Source of the DNA: Prevotellaceae bacterium
GTDB lineage: Bacteria > Bacteroidota > Bacteroidia > Bacteroidales > UBA932
NCBI GenBank assembly: GCA_031254635.1
Contig: JAIRUB010000144.1
Coordinates: 1-34,617 of the forward strand
Direction of reading: 5' to 3'
DNA length: 34,617 bases
Shown here in pieces: positions 1 to 7,412 of this stretch. How positions within the stretch are numbered: the stretch's first letter is position 1; each line of letters opens with the position of its first letter. The position numbers were made by a program, and so were the translations under genes. Below the pieces are notes generated by a model, which made no database searches, was not told the DNA's origin, and saw only the letters and a list, made by a program, of their open reading frames with translations.

Positions 1-770
1 CGTTTATAAGCTCCTCCGCCAACAAAGGCTACAATAATCAATAAGAGAATTCCACTACCGGCTACCCGCGAAACTGTATCCATTTCTTCCCGTGAAAGAG
101 AAGAAAAATACCAAACCAACAAGGCTAAAGCCAAGGTAATGCCGCCGAGCCATAAAATAATGGTGCGCTGAAATAGATTGATCTTTTGTTTGATAGCAAC
201 AACAATCAGTCCGGCAAGGGTAGACACGTAGGTGGCAAAGAGAATGGGCAGAAACACATCGGTGGGGTTCGCAGCTCCCTGCACCGCACGTAGCGCCATA
301 ATGCTGACAGGGATAATCATAAGGGAAGAGGTGTTCAGCACTAAAAACATAATTTGGGCATTGGAGGCGGTATCTTTCTTCGGGTTGAGTTCCTGTAAGC
401 TGCTCATAGCTTTGAGTCCGAGAGGAGTAGCTGCGTTATCAAGTCCCAGCATATTGGCCGAAAAATTCATTAATATCTGTCCGGAGGCCGGATGTCCTTT
501 AGGGATTTCGGGGAACAGTTTGCTGAAAAAGGGGCCTACGATGCGTGACAGGACATTGACGGCACCTGCCCGTTCGCCGATAGTCATCAGTCCTAACCAC
601 AAGGCCATTATGCCGGTAAGCGGCAGCGCAACGTCCATCACCGCTAATTTCGACATAGCAAAAGTGCTGTCAATAATGCGACTGAAAACTTCCGTATCTC
701 CAAAGGCAAAAACAAAGCAAGCAACAGCAAAGGCTACCAAAAAAAAACCAATCCAAATTATATTCAGCAT
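1..770 (-). CDS. SpmA/SpmB-type nucleoside-recognition (Gate) membrane protein, 3' end cut by window edge
   Basis: This gene is not in the ORF track because its stop lies beyond base 1. I read it from the reverse complement: an ATG at 770 opens a frame with no stop to the window edge (about 256 residues). It begins MLNIIWIGFFLVAFAVAC and contains the Gate-family signature NMLGLDNAATPLGLKAM near residue 105, followed by PVSIMALRAVQG. Several hydrophobic segments indicate a polytopic inner-membrane protein. The visible part matches the SpmA half plus the linker into the SpmB half of the fused SpmA-SpmB proteins common in Bacteroidota. SpmA/SpmB are named for spore core dehydration in Bacillus; in non-sporulating Bacteroidota the substrate is unknown. 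The plus-strand ORF 232..885 is its antisense shadow. Family assignment is confident, function is not. Confidence 0.85.
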   Translation of the reverse strand, partial: MLNIIWIGFFLVAFAVACFVFAFGDTEVFSRIIDSTFAMSKLAVMDVALPLTGIMALWLGLMTIGERAGAVNVLSRIVGPFFSKLFPEIPKGHPASGQILMNFSANMLGLDNAATPLGLKAMSSLQELNPKKDTASNAQIMFLVLNTSSLMIIPVSIMALRAVQGAANPTDVFLPILFATYVSTLAGLIVVAIKQKINLFQRTIILWLGGITLALALLVWYFSSLSREEMDTVSRVAGSGILLLIIVAFVGGGAYK

Positions 771-790
771 AATGTTTGGAATTAAGATTG

Positions 791-798
791 TAAAGGTA
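791..798 (-). promoter_or_regulatory. Possible -7 element for the SpmAB-like gene (TACCTTTA)
   Basis: Read on the minus strand the site is TACCTTTA, 7 of 8 matches to the Bacteroidota TAnnTTTG element, 21 bases upstream of the ATG at 770. The same variant occurs before two other minus-strand genes (4751-4758 and 15322-15329). It is weaker than the exact matches listed elsewhere. Confidence 0.4.
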
Positions 799-892
799 GT
801 GATTTTTTTGATTTACAGCTTTGCTTATTTATTTAATAGCAAAAATAAAAAACCAGGGCAATATGAGTCAATGTTGGACGGTTGATTGACTG

Positions 893-986
893 TTGGCACA
901 TATTTTTCGATAGTAACGATTGCGGAATTAACGTTTGTTCCGACAATAATAAGAATCGTTACAGTTGTTCGATACTATATTGGCAC
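893..986. repeat. Nested inverted repeat flanked by short direct repeats
   Basis: GTAACGATT (913-921) is exactly complementary to AATCGTTAC (954-962), and inside it CGGAA (923-927) pairs with TTCCG (938-942). Outside lie two pairs of direct repeats, TTCGATA at 906 and 968 and TTGGCAC at 893 and 980. The element occupies most of the spacer between the SpmAB-like gene and the small secreted protein. It has no T-tract typical of a terminator. Its function is unknown. Confidence 0.5.
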
Positions 987-1042
987 CAAAACTCCGATTG
1001 CCCCGGTAAGTTGTATTTCCTATAATATTAATATTGTTTAAT

Positions 1043-1357
1043 TTATAATTTAAAAATTTTGTTATCAGCATTATAACAATCATTAGCTGCCTGTATAGTT
1101 AGTGTTTTTGCTGTACTATTCGGTTCAAGAGTAACGATAAAATCGTATGGCAAGGCAGTAACCCCTACAAAATTGGGTGCTGTTACATTCGACACATTGG
1201 TTAATATCGTTGTTTGAAACCGGTAGTCAATATCAAACACATTGGTTACTGTACCGCTTGTTACTAATTGTGCCGATAGTTTATTGGTAAATAAACCTGT
1301 TAAAAAGATAATAAGAAATAGAAAATTCCTTACGATTAGTCGCATAGATATACCCAT
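1043..1357 (-). CDS. Small secreted hypothetical protein
   Basis: The ORF track starts this frame at a TTG (1414). The ATG at 1357 (MGISMRLIVRN) or at 1345 (MRLIVRN) is a more natural start, placing a signal peptide with a hydrophobic core (FLFLIIFLTGLF) and a cleavage site after LSAQ at the N terminus. The mature part is only about 75 residues, rich in Thr, Val and Asn (TSGTVTNVFDIDYRFQTT), and looks beta-structured. I do not recognise the family. It could be a complete small exported protein or the N-terminal remnant of a longer surface protein. A TAAATTTG promoter lies upstream at 1425-1432, which argues that the gene is transcribed on its own. Confidence 0.55.
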   Translation of the reverse strand: MGISMRLIVRNFLFLIIFLTGLFTNKLSAQLVTSGTVTNVFDIDYRFQTTILTNVSNVTAPNFVGVTALPYDFIVTLEPNSTAKTLTIQAANDCYNADNKIFKL

Positions 1358-1424
1358 AATAGTATTCCTCTTAAGTAATAATATTATTTTGGAGAGAGAT
1401 GTGTTTACTTCCAAAAATTCACGA

Positions 1425-1432
1425 CAAATTTA
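1425..1432 (-). promoter_or_regulatory. -7 promoter element TAAATTTG for the small secreted protein
   Basis: This is an exact match to TAnnTTTG on the minus strand. Transcription would start near 1418, leaving a leader of about 60 bases before the ATG at 1357. Confidence 0.55.
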
Positions 1433-1495
1433 GGAGTTTTTTTTCAATAACAAAAATATTTATCGTGAAAGAAACGAAATTAATGGACATGCAAT

Positions 1496-1527
1496 AAAAA
1501 AGCGACAAAAGTACTACTTTCATCGCT
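1496..1527 (-). terminator. Rho-independent terminator of tRNA-Asn
   Basis: On the minus strand AGCGATGAAAGTA is followed by TACTTTTGTCGCT and then TTTTTT. The arms pair over about 12 positions, two of them G-U, and the T-run follows directly. It begins 10 bases past the tRNA 3' end. Confidence 0.8.
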
Positions 1528-1536
1528 TGGTTTGTG

Positions 1537-1610
1537 CTCCTCAGCCAGGACTTGAACCTGGGACCCCCTGATTAACAGTCAGGTGCTCTAACCAACTGAG
1601 CTACTAAGGA
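1537..1610 (-). tRNA. tRNA-Asn (anticodon GTT)
   Basis: The reverse complement folds as a cloverleaf of 74 nt. The acceptor stem is TCCTTAG/CTGAGGA with one G-U pair and discriminator G. The D arm contains AGCTCAGTTGGTTAGAGC, and the anticodon stem CCTGA/TCAGG encloses the loop CTGTTAA with anticodon GTT. The T arm is CCAGG-TTCAAGT-CCTGG. The 3' CCA is not encoded (the genome reads CA after the discriminator). It has its own promoter and terminator, so it is a single-gene transcript divergent from aroB. Confidence 0.97.
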
Positions 1611-1629
1611 ATTTTTTCAAAAGGGACTG

Positions 1630-1637
1630 CAAAAGTA
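1630..1637 (-). promoter_or_regulatory. -7 promoter element TACTTTTG for tRNA-Asn
   Basis: This is an exact TAnnTTTG match on the minus strand, 20 bases upstream of the tRNA 5' end at 1610. The predicted transcript would carry roughly a dozen leader bases to be trimmed. Confidence 0.65.
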
Positions 1638-1660
1638 GTAGAAATTTCCGAATTATGCAA

Positions 1661-1668
1661 TACCTTTG
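1661..1668 (+). promoter_or_regulatory. -7 promoter element TACCTTTG for aroB
   Basis: This is an exact TAnnTTTG match. It lies downstream of the ORF-track start ATG (1655) and just before the ATG at 1685, so it supports 1685 as the translation start with a leader of about 10 bases. Confidence 0.65.
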
Positions 1669-1684
1669 TAAAAATTTTCTGTAT

Positions 1685-2710
1685 ATGGAAAAAAGGCTTA
1701 TTAGCGGAATTTATAGGAAATCTCTTTTATTGATAGGAGAATCAGTAAATTACATTAATAAACACCTACCTAAATCCAAGGTTGTAGTTATTACCGATGA
1801 GAAGGTTTATAACTTATATCCGGCTTTTTTTCAGCCGTATGAAATTATTGTAATAGGCCGGGGGGAGCAAATTAAGAATCTAAGCACAATTGCTTATATT
1901 TATGAGAAATTTATTGAGTATGAGGTAGATCGTTCTACCTTTGTGCTTGGGGTCGGAGGAGGAGTGGTGTGCGATATAGCTGGTTTTGCTGCTTCTACTT
2001 ATCTGCGTGGACTTTGTTTCGGCTTTGTGCCTACCACGCTTTTAGCACAGGTTGATGCAAGTATCGGTGGTAAAAATGGAGTAAATTTCAACGGATTAAA
2101 GAACAGAGTCGGCACTTTTAATCAACCCGGCTTTGTGCTGTGCGACCCTGCTTTCTTCCAAACTTTACCGGGAAAAGAGTTTCGTTGCGGTTTGGGCGAG
2201 ATCGTTAAACACGCCCTTATTGCTGATGCCGAAATGTTTGAATACATGGAAAAAAATGTTTCAAATATTGTATCACGACAACCGGAAGTATTGCAACAGT
2301 TAGTAGCCGATTCGATGCGCATCAAGGCTGAGGTGGTTAACCGCGACGAAAGGGAGCAGGGCGAACGGCGCCTGTTGAATTTCGGACATACCGTCGGGCA
2401 TATCATAGAAGAACGCTCTACGCTTACCCACGGAGAAGCGGTAGCAGCAGGAATGGTGGTGGCTGCCCGACTGTCGCAACAGCGAGGGATGTTATCGGAC
2501 AATGCTTTTAATCGAATGATAACGCTGTTGAAAGCCTTGTCTTTACTGGTGGAGTGTCCCTTAACCAGCACTGAGATTATTGATGGTTTAGCTTGGGACA
2601 AAAAACGTGAAGGCAATGGCCTCTATTTTATCTTTCTTAAAGACATTGGCCATGCGGATATTGAAAAAGTGCCTCTGTCACAGTTAGAAGTTTTAATTAA
2701 TGAACAATGA
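1685..2710 (+). CDS. aroB: 3-dehydroquinate synthase
   Basis: This enzyme converts DAHP to 3-dehydroquinate, the second step of the shikimate pathway, using NAD and a divalent metal in the cytoplasm. The sequence has the nucleotide-binding stretch VLGVGGGVVCDIAGFAAS, the conserved block TTLLAQVDASIGGKNGVN, and the metal ligands in GLGEIVKHALI, NFGHTVGH and LTHGEAVAAGM. The ORF track begins at 1655, but a TACCTTTG promoter at 1661-1668 makes ATG 1685 (MEKRLISG) the likelier start, giving about 341 aa, normal for AroB. aroD follows 98 bases downstream, so the two shikimate genes may share a transcript through a spacer that contains interleaved inverted repeats. Confidence 0.96.
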   Translation: MEKRLISGIYRKSLLLIGESVNYINKHLPKSKVVVITDEKVYNLYPAFFQPYEIIVIGRGEQIKNLSTIAYIYEKFIEYEVDRSTFVLGVGGGVVCDIAGFAASTYLRGLCFGFVPTTLLAQVDASIGGKNGVNFNGLKNRVGTFNQPGFVLCDPAFFQTLPGKEFRCGLGEIVKHALIADAEMFEYMEKNVSNIVSRQPEVLQQLVADSMRIKAEVVNRDEREQGERRLLNFGHTVGHIIEERSTLTHGEAVAAGMVVAARLSQQRGMLSDNAFNRMITLLKALSLLVECPLTSTEIIDGLAWDKKREGNGLYFIFLKDIGHADIEKVPLSQLEVLINEQ

Positions 2711-2735
2711 ATAATGAATAACGAACAATTTACTA

Positions 2736-2799
2736 TTAGGGGATTGACTATTTACTATTTATCGTCCCTAATTATGGCATGCCTTTTTAAATAGTCAAT
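2736..2799. repeat. Interleaved inverted repeats (pseudoknot-like) between aroB and aroD
   Basis: Two inverted repeats cross each other: TTAGGG (2736-2741) pairs with CCCTAA (2766-2771), and ATTGACTATTTA (2743-2754) pairs exactly with TAAATAGTCAAT (2788-2799). The order a-b-a'-b' is that of an H-type pseudoknot if transcribed, though the two stems could also be alternatives. No T-tract follows. It ends 9 bases before the aroD start codon. Confidence 0.5.
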
Positions 2800-2808
2800 T
2801 ATATAAAT

Positions 2809-3450
2809 ATGCATACCCTCTGTACTTCCATCCCCTCCTTGCCCCTTGCTCAAATTCAGCAATTGGTAGAAAAAGCCGATATGGCAGAAGTGCGGCTTGA
2901 CCTTTTACGCCCGGCAGTAGAAGAAGTACAACAGTTATTTTCCGTATATGGGGAAAAAATGATTGCCACTTGTAGGTACGGGCATCACACGGAACTTGAG
3001 CGGACAGACTTGCTGAAAGCTGCCATTGATGCCGGTTGTGCTTATGTGGATTTGGAAATCGATGCCTCTGTTTTTTTTCTTGACTGCTTAATTCCTTACG
3101 CCAAAGCTAAAGGTTGTAAGTTGATTTTATCTTATCATAATTACAAAGAAACGCCTGAATGCGAAAGTTTGGAGTTAAATATTATTGAAGCAAGAGCTTG
3201 TGGCGCTGACATTGTAAAAATAGCTACAATGGTAAATATCCCTCAAGATATGGCGCGCCTGTTATCCTTGTATGGCCATCATCAAAATATAATTGTTATT
3301 GGAATGGGCGAGAAGGCAAAGATTAGTCGACCGGCTTCTTTGTTCCTTGGCGCACCTTTTACCTACGTGTCGCCTGATGGGGTAGAGGCTACTGCGCCCG
3401 GACAATTCTCCGAAAGTGAGATGCGGGAGCTGTTGCGAAAAGTGCCGTAA
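2809..3450 (+). CDS. aroD: Type I 3-dehydroquinate dehydratase
   Basis: The protein dehydrates 3-dehydroquinate to 3-dehydroshikimate through a Schiff-base lysine, the step right after AroB. At 213 residues it is a compact single TIM-barrel domain, slightly shorter than the E. coli enzyme. Visible signatures are AEVRLDLL near the N terminus, AYVDLEID, the catalytic histidine in LSYHNYKETP, the Schiff-base lysine in DIVKIATMVN, and the substrate-binding C-terminal stretch GVEATAPGQFS. It probably follows aroB in one transcript, because I see no TAnnTTTG element in the 98-base spacer. The gene converges with the outer-membrane protein gene on the minus strand. Confidence 0.95.
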   Translation: MHTLCTSIPSLPLAQIQQLVEKADMAEVRLDLLRPAVEEVQQLFSVYGEKMIATCRYGHHTELERTDLLKAAIDAGCAYVDLEIDASVFFLDCLIPYAKAKGCKLILSYHNYKETPECESLELNIIEARACGADIVKIATMVNIPQDMARLLSLYGHHQNIIVIGMGEKAKISRPASLFLGAPFTYVSPDGVEATAPGQFSESEMRELLRKVP

Positions 3451-3460
3451 TGTTTTTTAT

Positions 3461-3484
3461 CCTTTTAGAGGCGACCCTAAAAGG
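3461..3484. repeat. Hairpin between convergent aroD and outer-membrane protein gene
   Basis: CCTTTTAG (3461-3468) and CTAAAAGG (3477-3484) are perfect 8-base arms with an 8-base loop. The hairpin includes the stop codon of the minus-strand gene. Neither strand has a clean T-run after it, so it is at best a weak bidirectional terminator. Confidence 0.4.
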
Positions 3485-4703
3485 TATAACCCAAAGTTAG
3501 GCGAGGGTATAATTGTGTTTTGTTACATAAATAATTTGCAGCATATATAACACCTGCTGAAAAAAAGATAAAGCGATTTTGTTCGACTTTAAAATTTATG
3601 CCGGTTGAACCATTAAGGCCCATACTAAGGTTGATATTATTTATAGTATCGTATAATACGGCTGGAACCTTATATGTCTCACCATTACTACCTATTTTAT
3701 CTACCCAACCCGCATAACTATATATAATAGCATTTTTTGTATACGCCAACACTACTCCTCCCTCAATAAATGGACGGATAAAACCTTTATGATGAGTATA
3801 CCTTATTCCCACCATCAAAGACAACAAACTTTGATTTGTAGTAAAACCCACATAACCTTGACTTGGCTTTACAGGATTACTTATTGGAAGAGGATGACCT
3901 GTCCAAGATAAATCAAAAGTTACACCTAATGAGTTATAATATTTTGGCACTGAAATATTTAATCGACAACCGATGATGGGGAAAAAATGGGAAATTCCAT
4001 CAATTGTTGAAGCAAAAACACCACCATAAGCAGAAAATTTATATTCTGTATAATGCTTATCCGGTCTTGTTACAAACTCTACACAAGCTTCTCCTGTAGT
4101 ACAAGTCAAATAGTGATAGTTTTTAGTAATAGAAATCATAGCATCATGAGAAAAAAGAATATCTTTCGTTTCTTTTTTCAATTCCGGAATATCCTTAAAG
4201 ATATTTTTGATATCGGATTGATATTTTATGTCTTTAGCGATAAAATATTTAGTATCAAGAAATTTGTTGTCTGCAGTTTTTATAAATTCGTCTGGTTTCT
4301 TAGTAATATATCTCATTTCACCATTTTGCGACTCAAAAATATAATAATTGAGTTTGGTAATTACATCAGTATAAAAATATAAATTCATCATCCCCTGTAC
4401 TAAATATTCTAAAAACACTGTTTTTTTTATCTCCTTTATCTCAATTTCGCAGGAAATATAATATCTTCCTTTTTCTGTAAACCGGAAGCCGACAATTTGT
4501 CCGGGGAAATAAGTTTCAACAGGGCTTGTTTCGGTTTTCTTAAATTTACATATGTGGGCATTCATCTGATCGATCCTGTAGTCAATCAAACCCACAATTG
4601 TATCGTTTTTGTTGGTAATAATATAACCTTGTTTGAAATTAGACTGGGCATATAATGTCCCGTAGCTTAACACAAGCAACGATGATAACAATACAGGTTT
4701 CAT
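3477..4703 (-). CDS. Outer-membrane beta-barrel protein of unknown function
   Basis: The 408-residue protein starts with a signal peptide (MKPVLLSSLLVLSYGTLYAQ). A mature N-terminal domain (about residues 21-190) begins SNFKQGYIITNKNDTIVGLI and resembles the 'GYIIT..NDTI.G.IDYR' N-terminal domain seen in many uncharacterised Bacteroidota proteins. From about residue 215 the sequence becomes alternating and aromatic-rich (YKFSAYGGVFAST) and ends LTLGYTF, with the terminal phenylalanine typical of outer-membrane barrels. No catalytic motif is visible. It is monocistronic, convergent with aroD, with a weak TACCTTTA element 48 bases upstream. The localisation is a reasonable inference; the role is unknown. 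Confidence 0.7.
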   Translation of the reverse strand: MKPVLLSSLLVLSYGTLYAQSNFKQGYIITNKNDTIVGLIDYRIDQMNAHICKFKKTETSPVETYFPGQIVGFRFTEKGRYYISCEIEIKEIKKTVFLEYLVQGMMNLYFYTDVITKLNYYIFESQNGEMRYITKKPDEFIKTADNKFLDTKYFIAKDIKYQSDIKNIFKDIPELKKETKDILFSHDAMISITKNYHYLTCTTGEACVEFVTRPDKHYTEYKFSAYGGVFASTIDGISHFFPIIGCRLNISVPKYYNSLGVTFDLSWTGHPLPISNPVKPSQGYVGFTTNQSLLSLMVGIRYTHHKGFIRPFIEGGVVLAYTKNAIIYSYAGWVDKIGSNGETYKVPAVLYDTINNINLSMGLNGSTGINFKVEQNRFIFFSAGVIYAANYLCNKTQLYPRLTLGYTF

Positions 4704-4750
4704 ATTTAGGTTGGGTTAAAAAAAATAGTTAAAACAGAAATTAATTACTG

Positions 4751-4758
4751 TAAAGGTA
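4751..4758 (-). promoter_or_regulatory. Possible -7 element TACCTTTA for the outer-membrane protein gene
   Basis: On the minus strand the site matches TAnnTTTG at 7 of 8 positions and lies 48 bases upstream of the ATG at 4703. Confidence 0.35.
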
Positions 4759-4786
4759 ATATTTTTTTTAAAACACACAAAACATC

Positions 4787-5989
4787 CTACCTCTTCCCCA
4801 AATAGCGCGCTGGCAGCAGGGCGGCAACAAAACCAATGGCGGAAACGGAAAGCGCTACCAATAACACATCGCTCCATAATATGCGCACAGGGTAAGTATC
4901 AACCAGCAAACTGTCCGGAACGGTTAACAGGCCGAAACATTGCTGCAAGTAACAGAGAAACAGTCCGCTAACAATGCCGCAAACCACGCCAAGTAAGGAA
5001 ATCATCCAGCCTTCGAGTAAAAAAATCTGGCGAATTAGGCTATCATTGGCGCCCATACTTTTGAGAGTGGTTACATCATCTTTCTTTTCTATAATTAACA
5101 TGGCTAAAGAGCCTAATACGTTACAAGAAATGATAATCACAATAAATAACAAGATGGCATAAATCATAGCCTTTTCCGACATCATCATCAGATATACCGA
5201 TTCGTTTTGGAGGTAACGGTCCTTCACTACAAATTCATCGCCCAGTAGTTGCTGCACTCGTTTCATCATTTGTTGCTCGTTGATGCCTGCTTGCAAGCGA
5301 ATTTCCACAGCGCTAACTTCATCGGTGTAGCTTAACAAACGGCGCATAAATGCTAAGGGAACAAAAACATATTTATTGTCGAAAATTTGCTCAATAGAAA
5401 AGATGCCGGCGGGGTATAAAACACCGCGATTCAATGCTTCCGCTGGGCTCAGGATATTAATACTGCCTGCGCGTTTGGGAATATAAACTTCTAATGGGTC
5501 AAGGAAATAAATACCAACCCTCAGTTTGGCAGCTACAGCGCTTCCCAGCACTGCTTGCTCAATTTCGCCGGTGTGTAAAGAAAATTCGCCGATATGTACA
5601 GCATTTCTAACCGGAGTAGTAGCTTCAAACAGGCTATCCACGCCTTTCAGGGTTACAATATCCTGTTTATCGCAGTATTGCAGGAGTACATTCTCTTCTA
5701 TAATCTCACAAAAGGAAGCTACTTCGGGCAGGGTGCGTAATTCGTCAAAAGCGGCGGTGTGCGGGGAAAACACCTTTCCCTTGGCCGGCGTAATGCGCAA
5801 ATCGGGGTCAAAGGTGGTATGGAGCGATTTCACCAAGTCGTCGAATCCGTTATATACCGAGAGCACTACCACTAAGGCTAAGGTTCCCACAGCAATGCCC
5901 ACTACACTAATCATCGAAATAATATTGATGACATTGTGCGATTTTTTGGCAAACAAGTACCGGCGTGCAATAAAAAGCGCTAATCTCAT
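4787..5989 (-). CDS. FtsX/LolC-LolE-type ABC permease
   Basis: This is an inner-membrane permease of the MacB/LolCE type (400 aa). It has the usual layout: one N-terminal membrane helix (VINIISMISVVGIAVGTLALVVVLSVYNG, about residues 19-47), a large periplasmic domain, then three C-terminal helices (AMIYAILLFIVIIISCNVLG, IFLLEGWMISLLGVVCGIVSG and a final one near SDVLLVALSVSAIGFVAALL). The N-terminal pattern ARRYLFAKKSHNVINIIS is characteristic of LolC/E homologues, which with LolD extract lipoproteins from the inner membrane. The start codon overlaps the rbfA stop by 4 bases, so it is co-transcribed and translationally coupled with rbfA. No ATPase partner is encoded nearby, so the substrate cannot be fixed. 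Confidence 0.85.
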   Translation of the reverse strand: MRLALFIARRYLFAKKSHNVINIISMISVVGIAVGTLALVVVLSVYNGFDDLVKSLHTTFDPDLRITPAKGKVFSPHTAAFDELRTLPEVASFCEIIEENVLLQYCDKQDIVTLKGVDSLFEATTPVRNAVHIGEFSLHTGEIEQAVLGSAVAAKLRVGIYFLDPLEVYIPKRAGSINILSPAEALNRGVLYPAGIFSIEQIFDNKYVFVPLAFMRRLLSYTDEVSAVEIRLQAGINEQQMMKRVQQLLGDEFVVKDRYLQNESVYLMMMSEKAMIYAILLFIVIIISCNVLGSLAMLIIEKKDDVTTLKSMGANDSLIRQIFLLEGWMISLLGVVCGIVSGLFLCYLQQCFGLLTVPDSLLVDTYPVRILWSDVLLVALSVSAIGFVAALLPARYLGKR

Positions 5990-6330
5990 TTTTTTAGCAA
6001 TTCGTCAATATGATCCACATAATCAAGCGAATCGTCAACAAAGAAAGTCAGCTCCGGCACAATGCGCAGTTGCTTGCCGATACGCTTGCCTAACTCGCCG
6101 CGCAGAGTTCGCGACTGGTGTTCTATGCTATTCATTACTTCTTTTGCCTTCGACGAGGGGAAAATACTCAGGTGTACCCGTGCCAAGGCCAGGTCGGGAC
6201 TCACACGCACGGTGGTTACTGTTATCATAGCGCCTCCATACATAGCCATTCCCTGCTGCCGGATAATTTCGGCCAAATCTTTTTGCAATTGCTTTCCAAC
6301 CTTCTGTTGTCGTGTGCTTTCCTGTTCCAT
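5986..6330 (-). CDS. rbfA: Ribosome-binding factor A
   Basis: RbfA is a small KH-fold factor that binds the 30S subunit and helps mature the 16S rRNA 5' end. The frame encodes STRQQKVGKQLQKDLAEIIRQ at the N terminus, then ITVTTVRVSPDLALARVHLSIF, the conserved 'V.vspDl..A.vy.s.f' block, and ends in RIVPELTFFVDDSLDYVDHIDELL. The ORF track starts at a TTG (6336); the ATG at 6330 (MEQESTRQ) fits the family start better and gives 114 aa. A perfect TATCTTTG promoter lies at 6351-6358. It forms an operon with the overlapping FtsX-type permease. Confidence 0.93.
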   Translation of the reverse strand: MEQESTRQQKVGKQLQKDLAEIIRQQGMAMYGGAMITVTTVRVSPDLALARVHLSIFPSSKAKEVMNSIEHQSRTLRGELGKRIGKQLRIVPELTFFVDDSLDYVDHIDELLKK

Positions 6331-6350
6331 ATACAAAGTATTTTAAATAA

Positions 6351-6358
6351 CAAAGATA
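6351..6358 (-). promoter_or_regulatory. -7 promoter element TATCTTTG for the rbfA operon
   Basis: This is an exact TAnnTTTG match on the minus strand, 20 bases from the ATG at 6330. It is arranged divergently with the trpS promoter 40 bases away. Confidence 0.65.
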
Positions 6359-6397
6359 CTGTTTTTTTAGCAATTAATCATTAATCATTATTTTTCT

Positions 6398-6405
6398 TAT
6401 CTTTG
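6398..6405 (+). promoter_or_regulatory. -7 promoter element TATCTTTG for trpS
   Basis: This is an exact TAnnTTTG match followed by GCAAAA, 14 bases before the trpS ATG at 6420. It implies a leader of only a few bases and no Shine-Dalgarno. Confidence 0.7.
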
Positions 6406-6419
6406 CAAAAAATTATCTT

Positions 6420-7412
6420 ATGAAAGAAACCGTACTCAGCGGCATCAGGCCTACCGGCAACTTGCATCTTGGCAATTATTTCGGCGCTTTGCGTAATTTT
6501 ATCAAAATGCAGTACGAGCATCAGTGTTTCTTTTTTATAGCCGACCTTCATTCGCTAACCACCCATCCGAAACCCGACGATTTTCACGGCAACGTACGTC
6601 GCGTTTTAGCCGAATATTTGGCGGCAGGATTAGACCCTGAGGTAGCTACTATTTTTGTACAAAGCGATATTCCGGAAGTTTCGGAATTGTATGTGTTATT
6701 AAACATGTTAGCCTATAAAGGCGAATTGGAGCGCACGGCCTCGTTTAAAGAGAAGGTGCGCAAACAGGAAGATAATGTTAACGCAGGGCTCCTCACTTAT
6801 CCCGTGTTGATGGCTGCCGATATTTTAATACACCGTCCCACTAAAGTACCTGTGGGCAAAGACCAGGAGCAACACTTGGAAATGACTCGAGTGCTTGCCC
6901 GCCGGTTTAATAATTTGTATGGGCAAGAAATTTTCCCTGAGCCCACAGCCTTTAATTTCGGTAGTGATTTATTGAAAATCCCCGGCCTCGACGGTTCCGG
7001 AAAAATGGGAAAGAGCGAGGGCAACGGCATTTTCTTAGCCGACGATGAAAAGACTATCCATAAAAAAGTAATGAGAGCAGTAACCGGCAGCGGTCCTACC
7101 GAACCCAATAGCGCCATGCCTGAATCAATACAGAATATCTTTACCTTGTTGCGCGTAGTTTCTACCCCCGACACCGTACAGTATTTCCTCGACAAATACA
7201 ATGATTGCAGCATCCGGTACGGCGATTTGAAAAAGCAATTGGCAGAAGATATTTACAAACTGACGCTTCCTATCCGCGAGCGGATTGAGGCCATCAGCGC
7301 CGATAATGACTATTTACACCGCATAACCAAACACGGCGCCGAAAAAGCCCGCGAGAGCGCACAGGCTACTTTGAAATTAGTAAGGGGAGCGGTGGGGATT
7401 AAGAGGTTTTAA
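6420..7412 (+). CDS. trpS: Tryptophanyl-tRNA synthetase
   Basis: This class I aminoacyl-tRNA synthetase charges tRNA-Trp. At 330 residues it is the usual bacterial size. The ATP-binding HIGH-type motif is HLGNYFGALRNF (near residue 17), and the KMSKS-type loop is SGKMGKSEGNGIF (near residue 195). Other family blocks are FFIADLHSLTT, YPVLMAADILIHRPTKVPVGKDQEQHLEMTR and the C-terminal tRNA-binding region ending LKLVRGAVGIKRF. It is divergent from rbfA, and its stop codon overlaps the stop codon of the convergent LRR lipoprotein gene. Confidence 0.97.
   Translation: MKETVLSGIRPTGNLHLGNYFGALRNFIKMQYEHQCFFFIADLHSLTTHPKPDDFHGNVRRVLAEYLAAGLDPEVATIFVQSDIPEVSELYVLLNMLAYKGELERTASFKEKVRKQEDNVNAGLLTYPVLMAADILIHRPTKVPVGKDQEQHLEMTRVLARRFNNLYGQEIFPEPTAFNFGSDLLKIPGLDGSGKMGKSEGNGIFLADDEKTIHKKVMRAVTGSGPTEPNSAMPESIQNIFTLLRVVSTPDTVQYFLDKYNDCSIRYGDLKKQLAEDIYKLTLPIRERIEAISADNDYLHRITKHGAEKARESAQATLKLVRGAVGIKRF

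Noticed and set aside
232-885. 217-aa plus-strand ORF
   Set aside because: It begins at a GTG, is low-complexity in composition, and lies antisense to a clear SpmA-like membrane protein on the minus strand.
2122-2616. 164-aa minus-strand ORF inside aroB
   Set aside because: Shadow of the aroB coding frame; aroB motifs are intact across the region.
3461-3484. Rho-independent terminator for aroD
   Set aside because: The stem is perfect, but neither strand has the T-run expected after it; kept only as a hairpin.
5526-6230. 234-aa plus-strand ORF
   Set aside because: It is antisense to the FtsX-type permease and rbfA, whose motifs and overlap are convincing; no recognisable domain in this frame.
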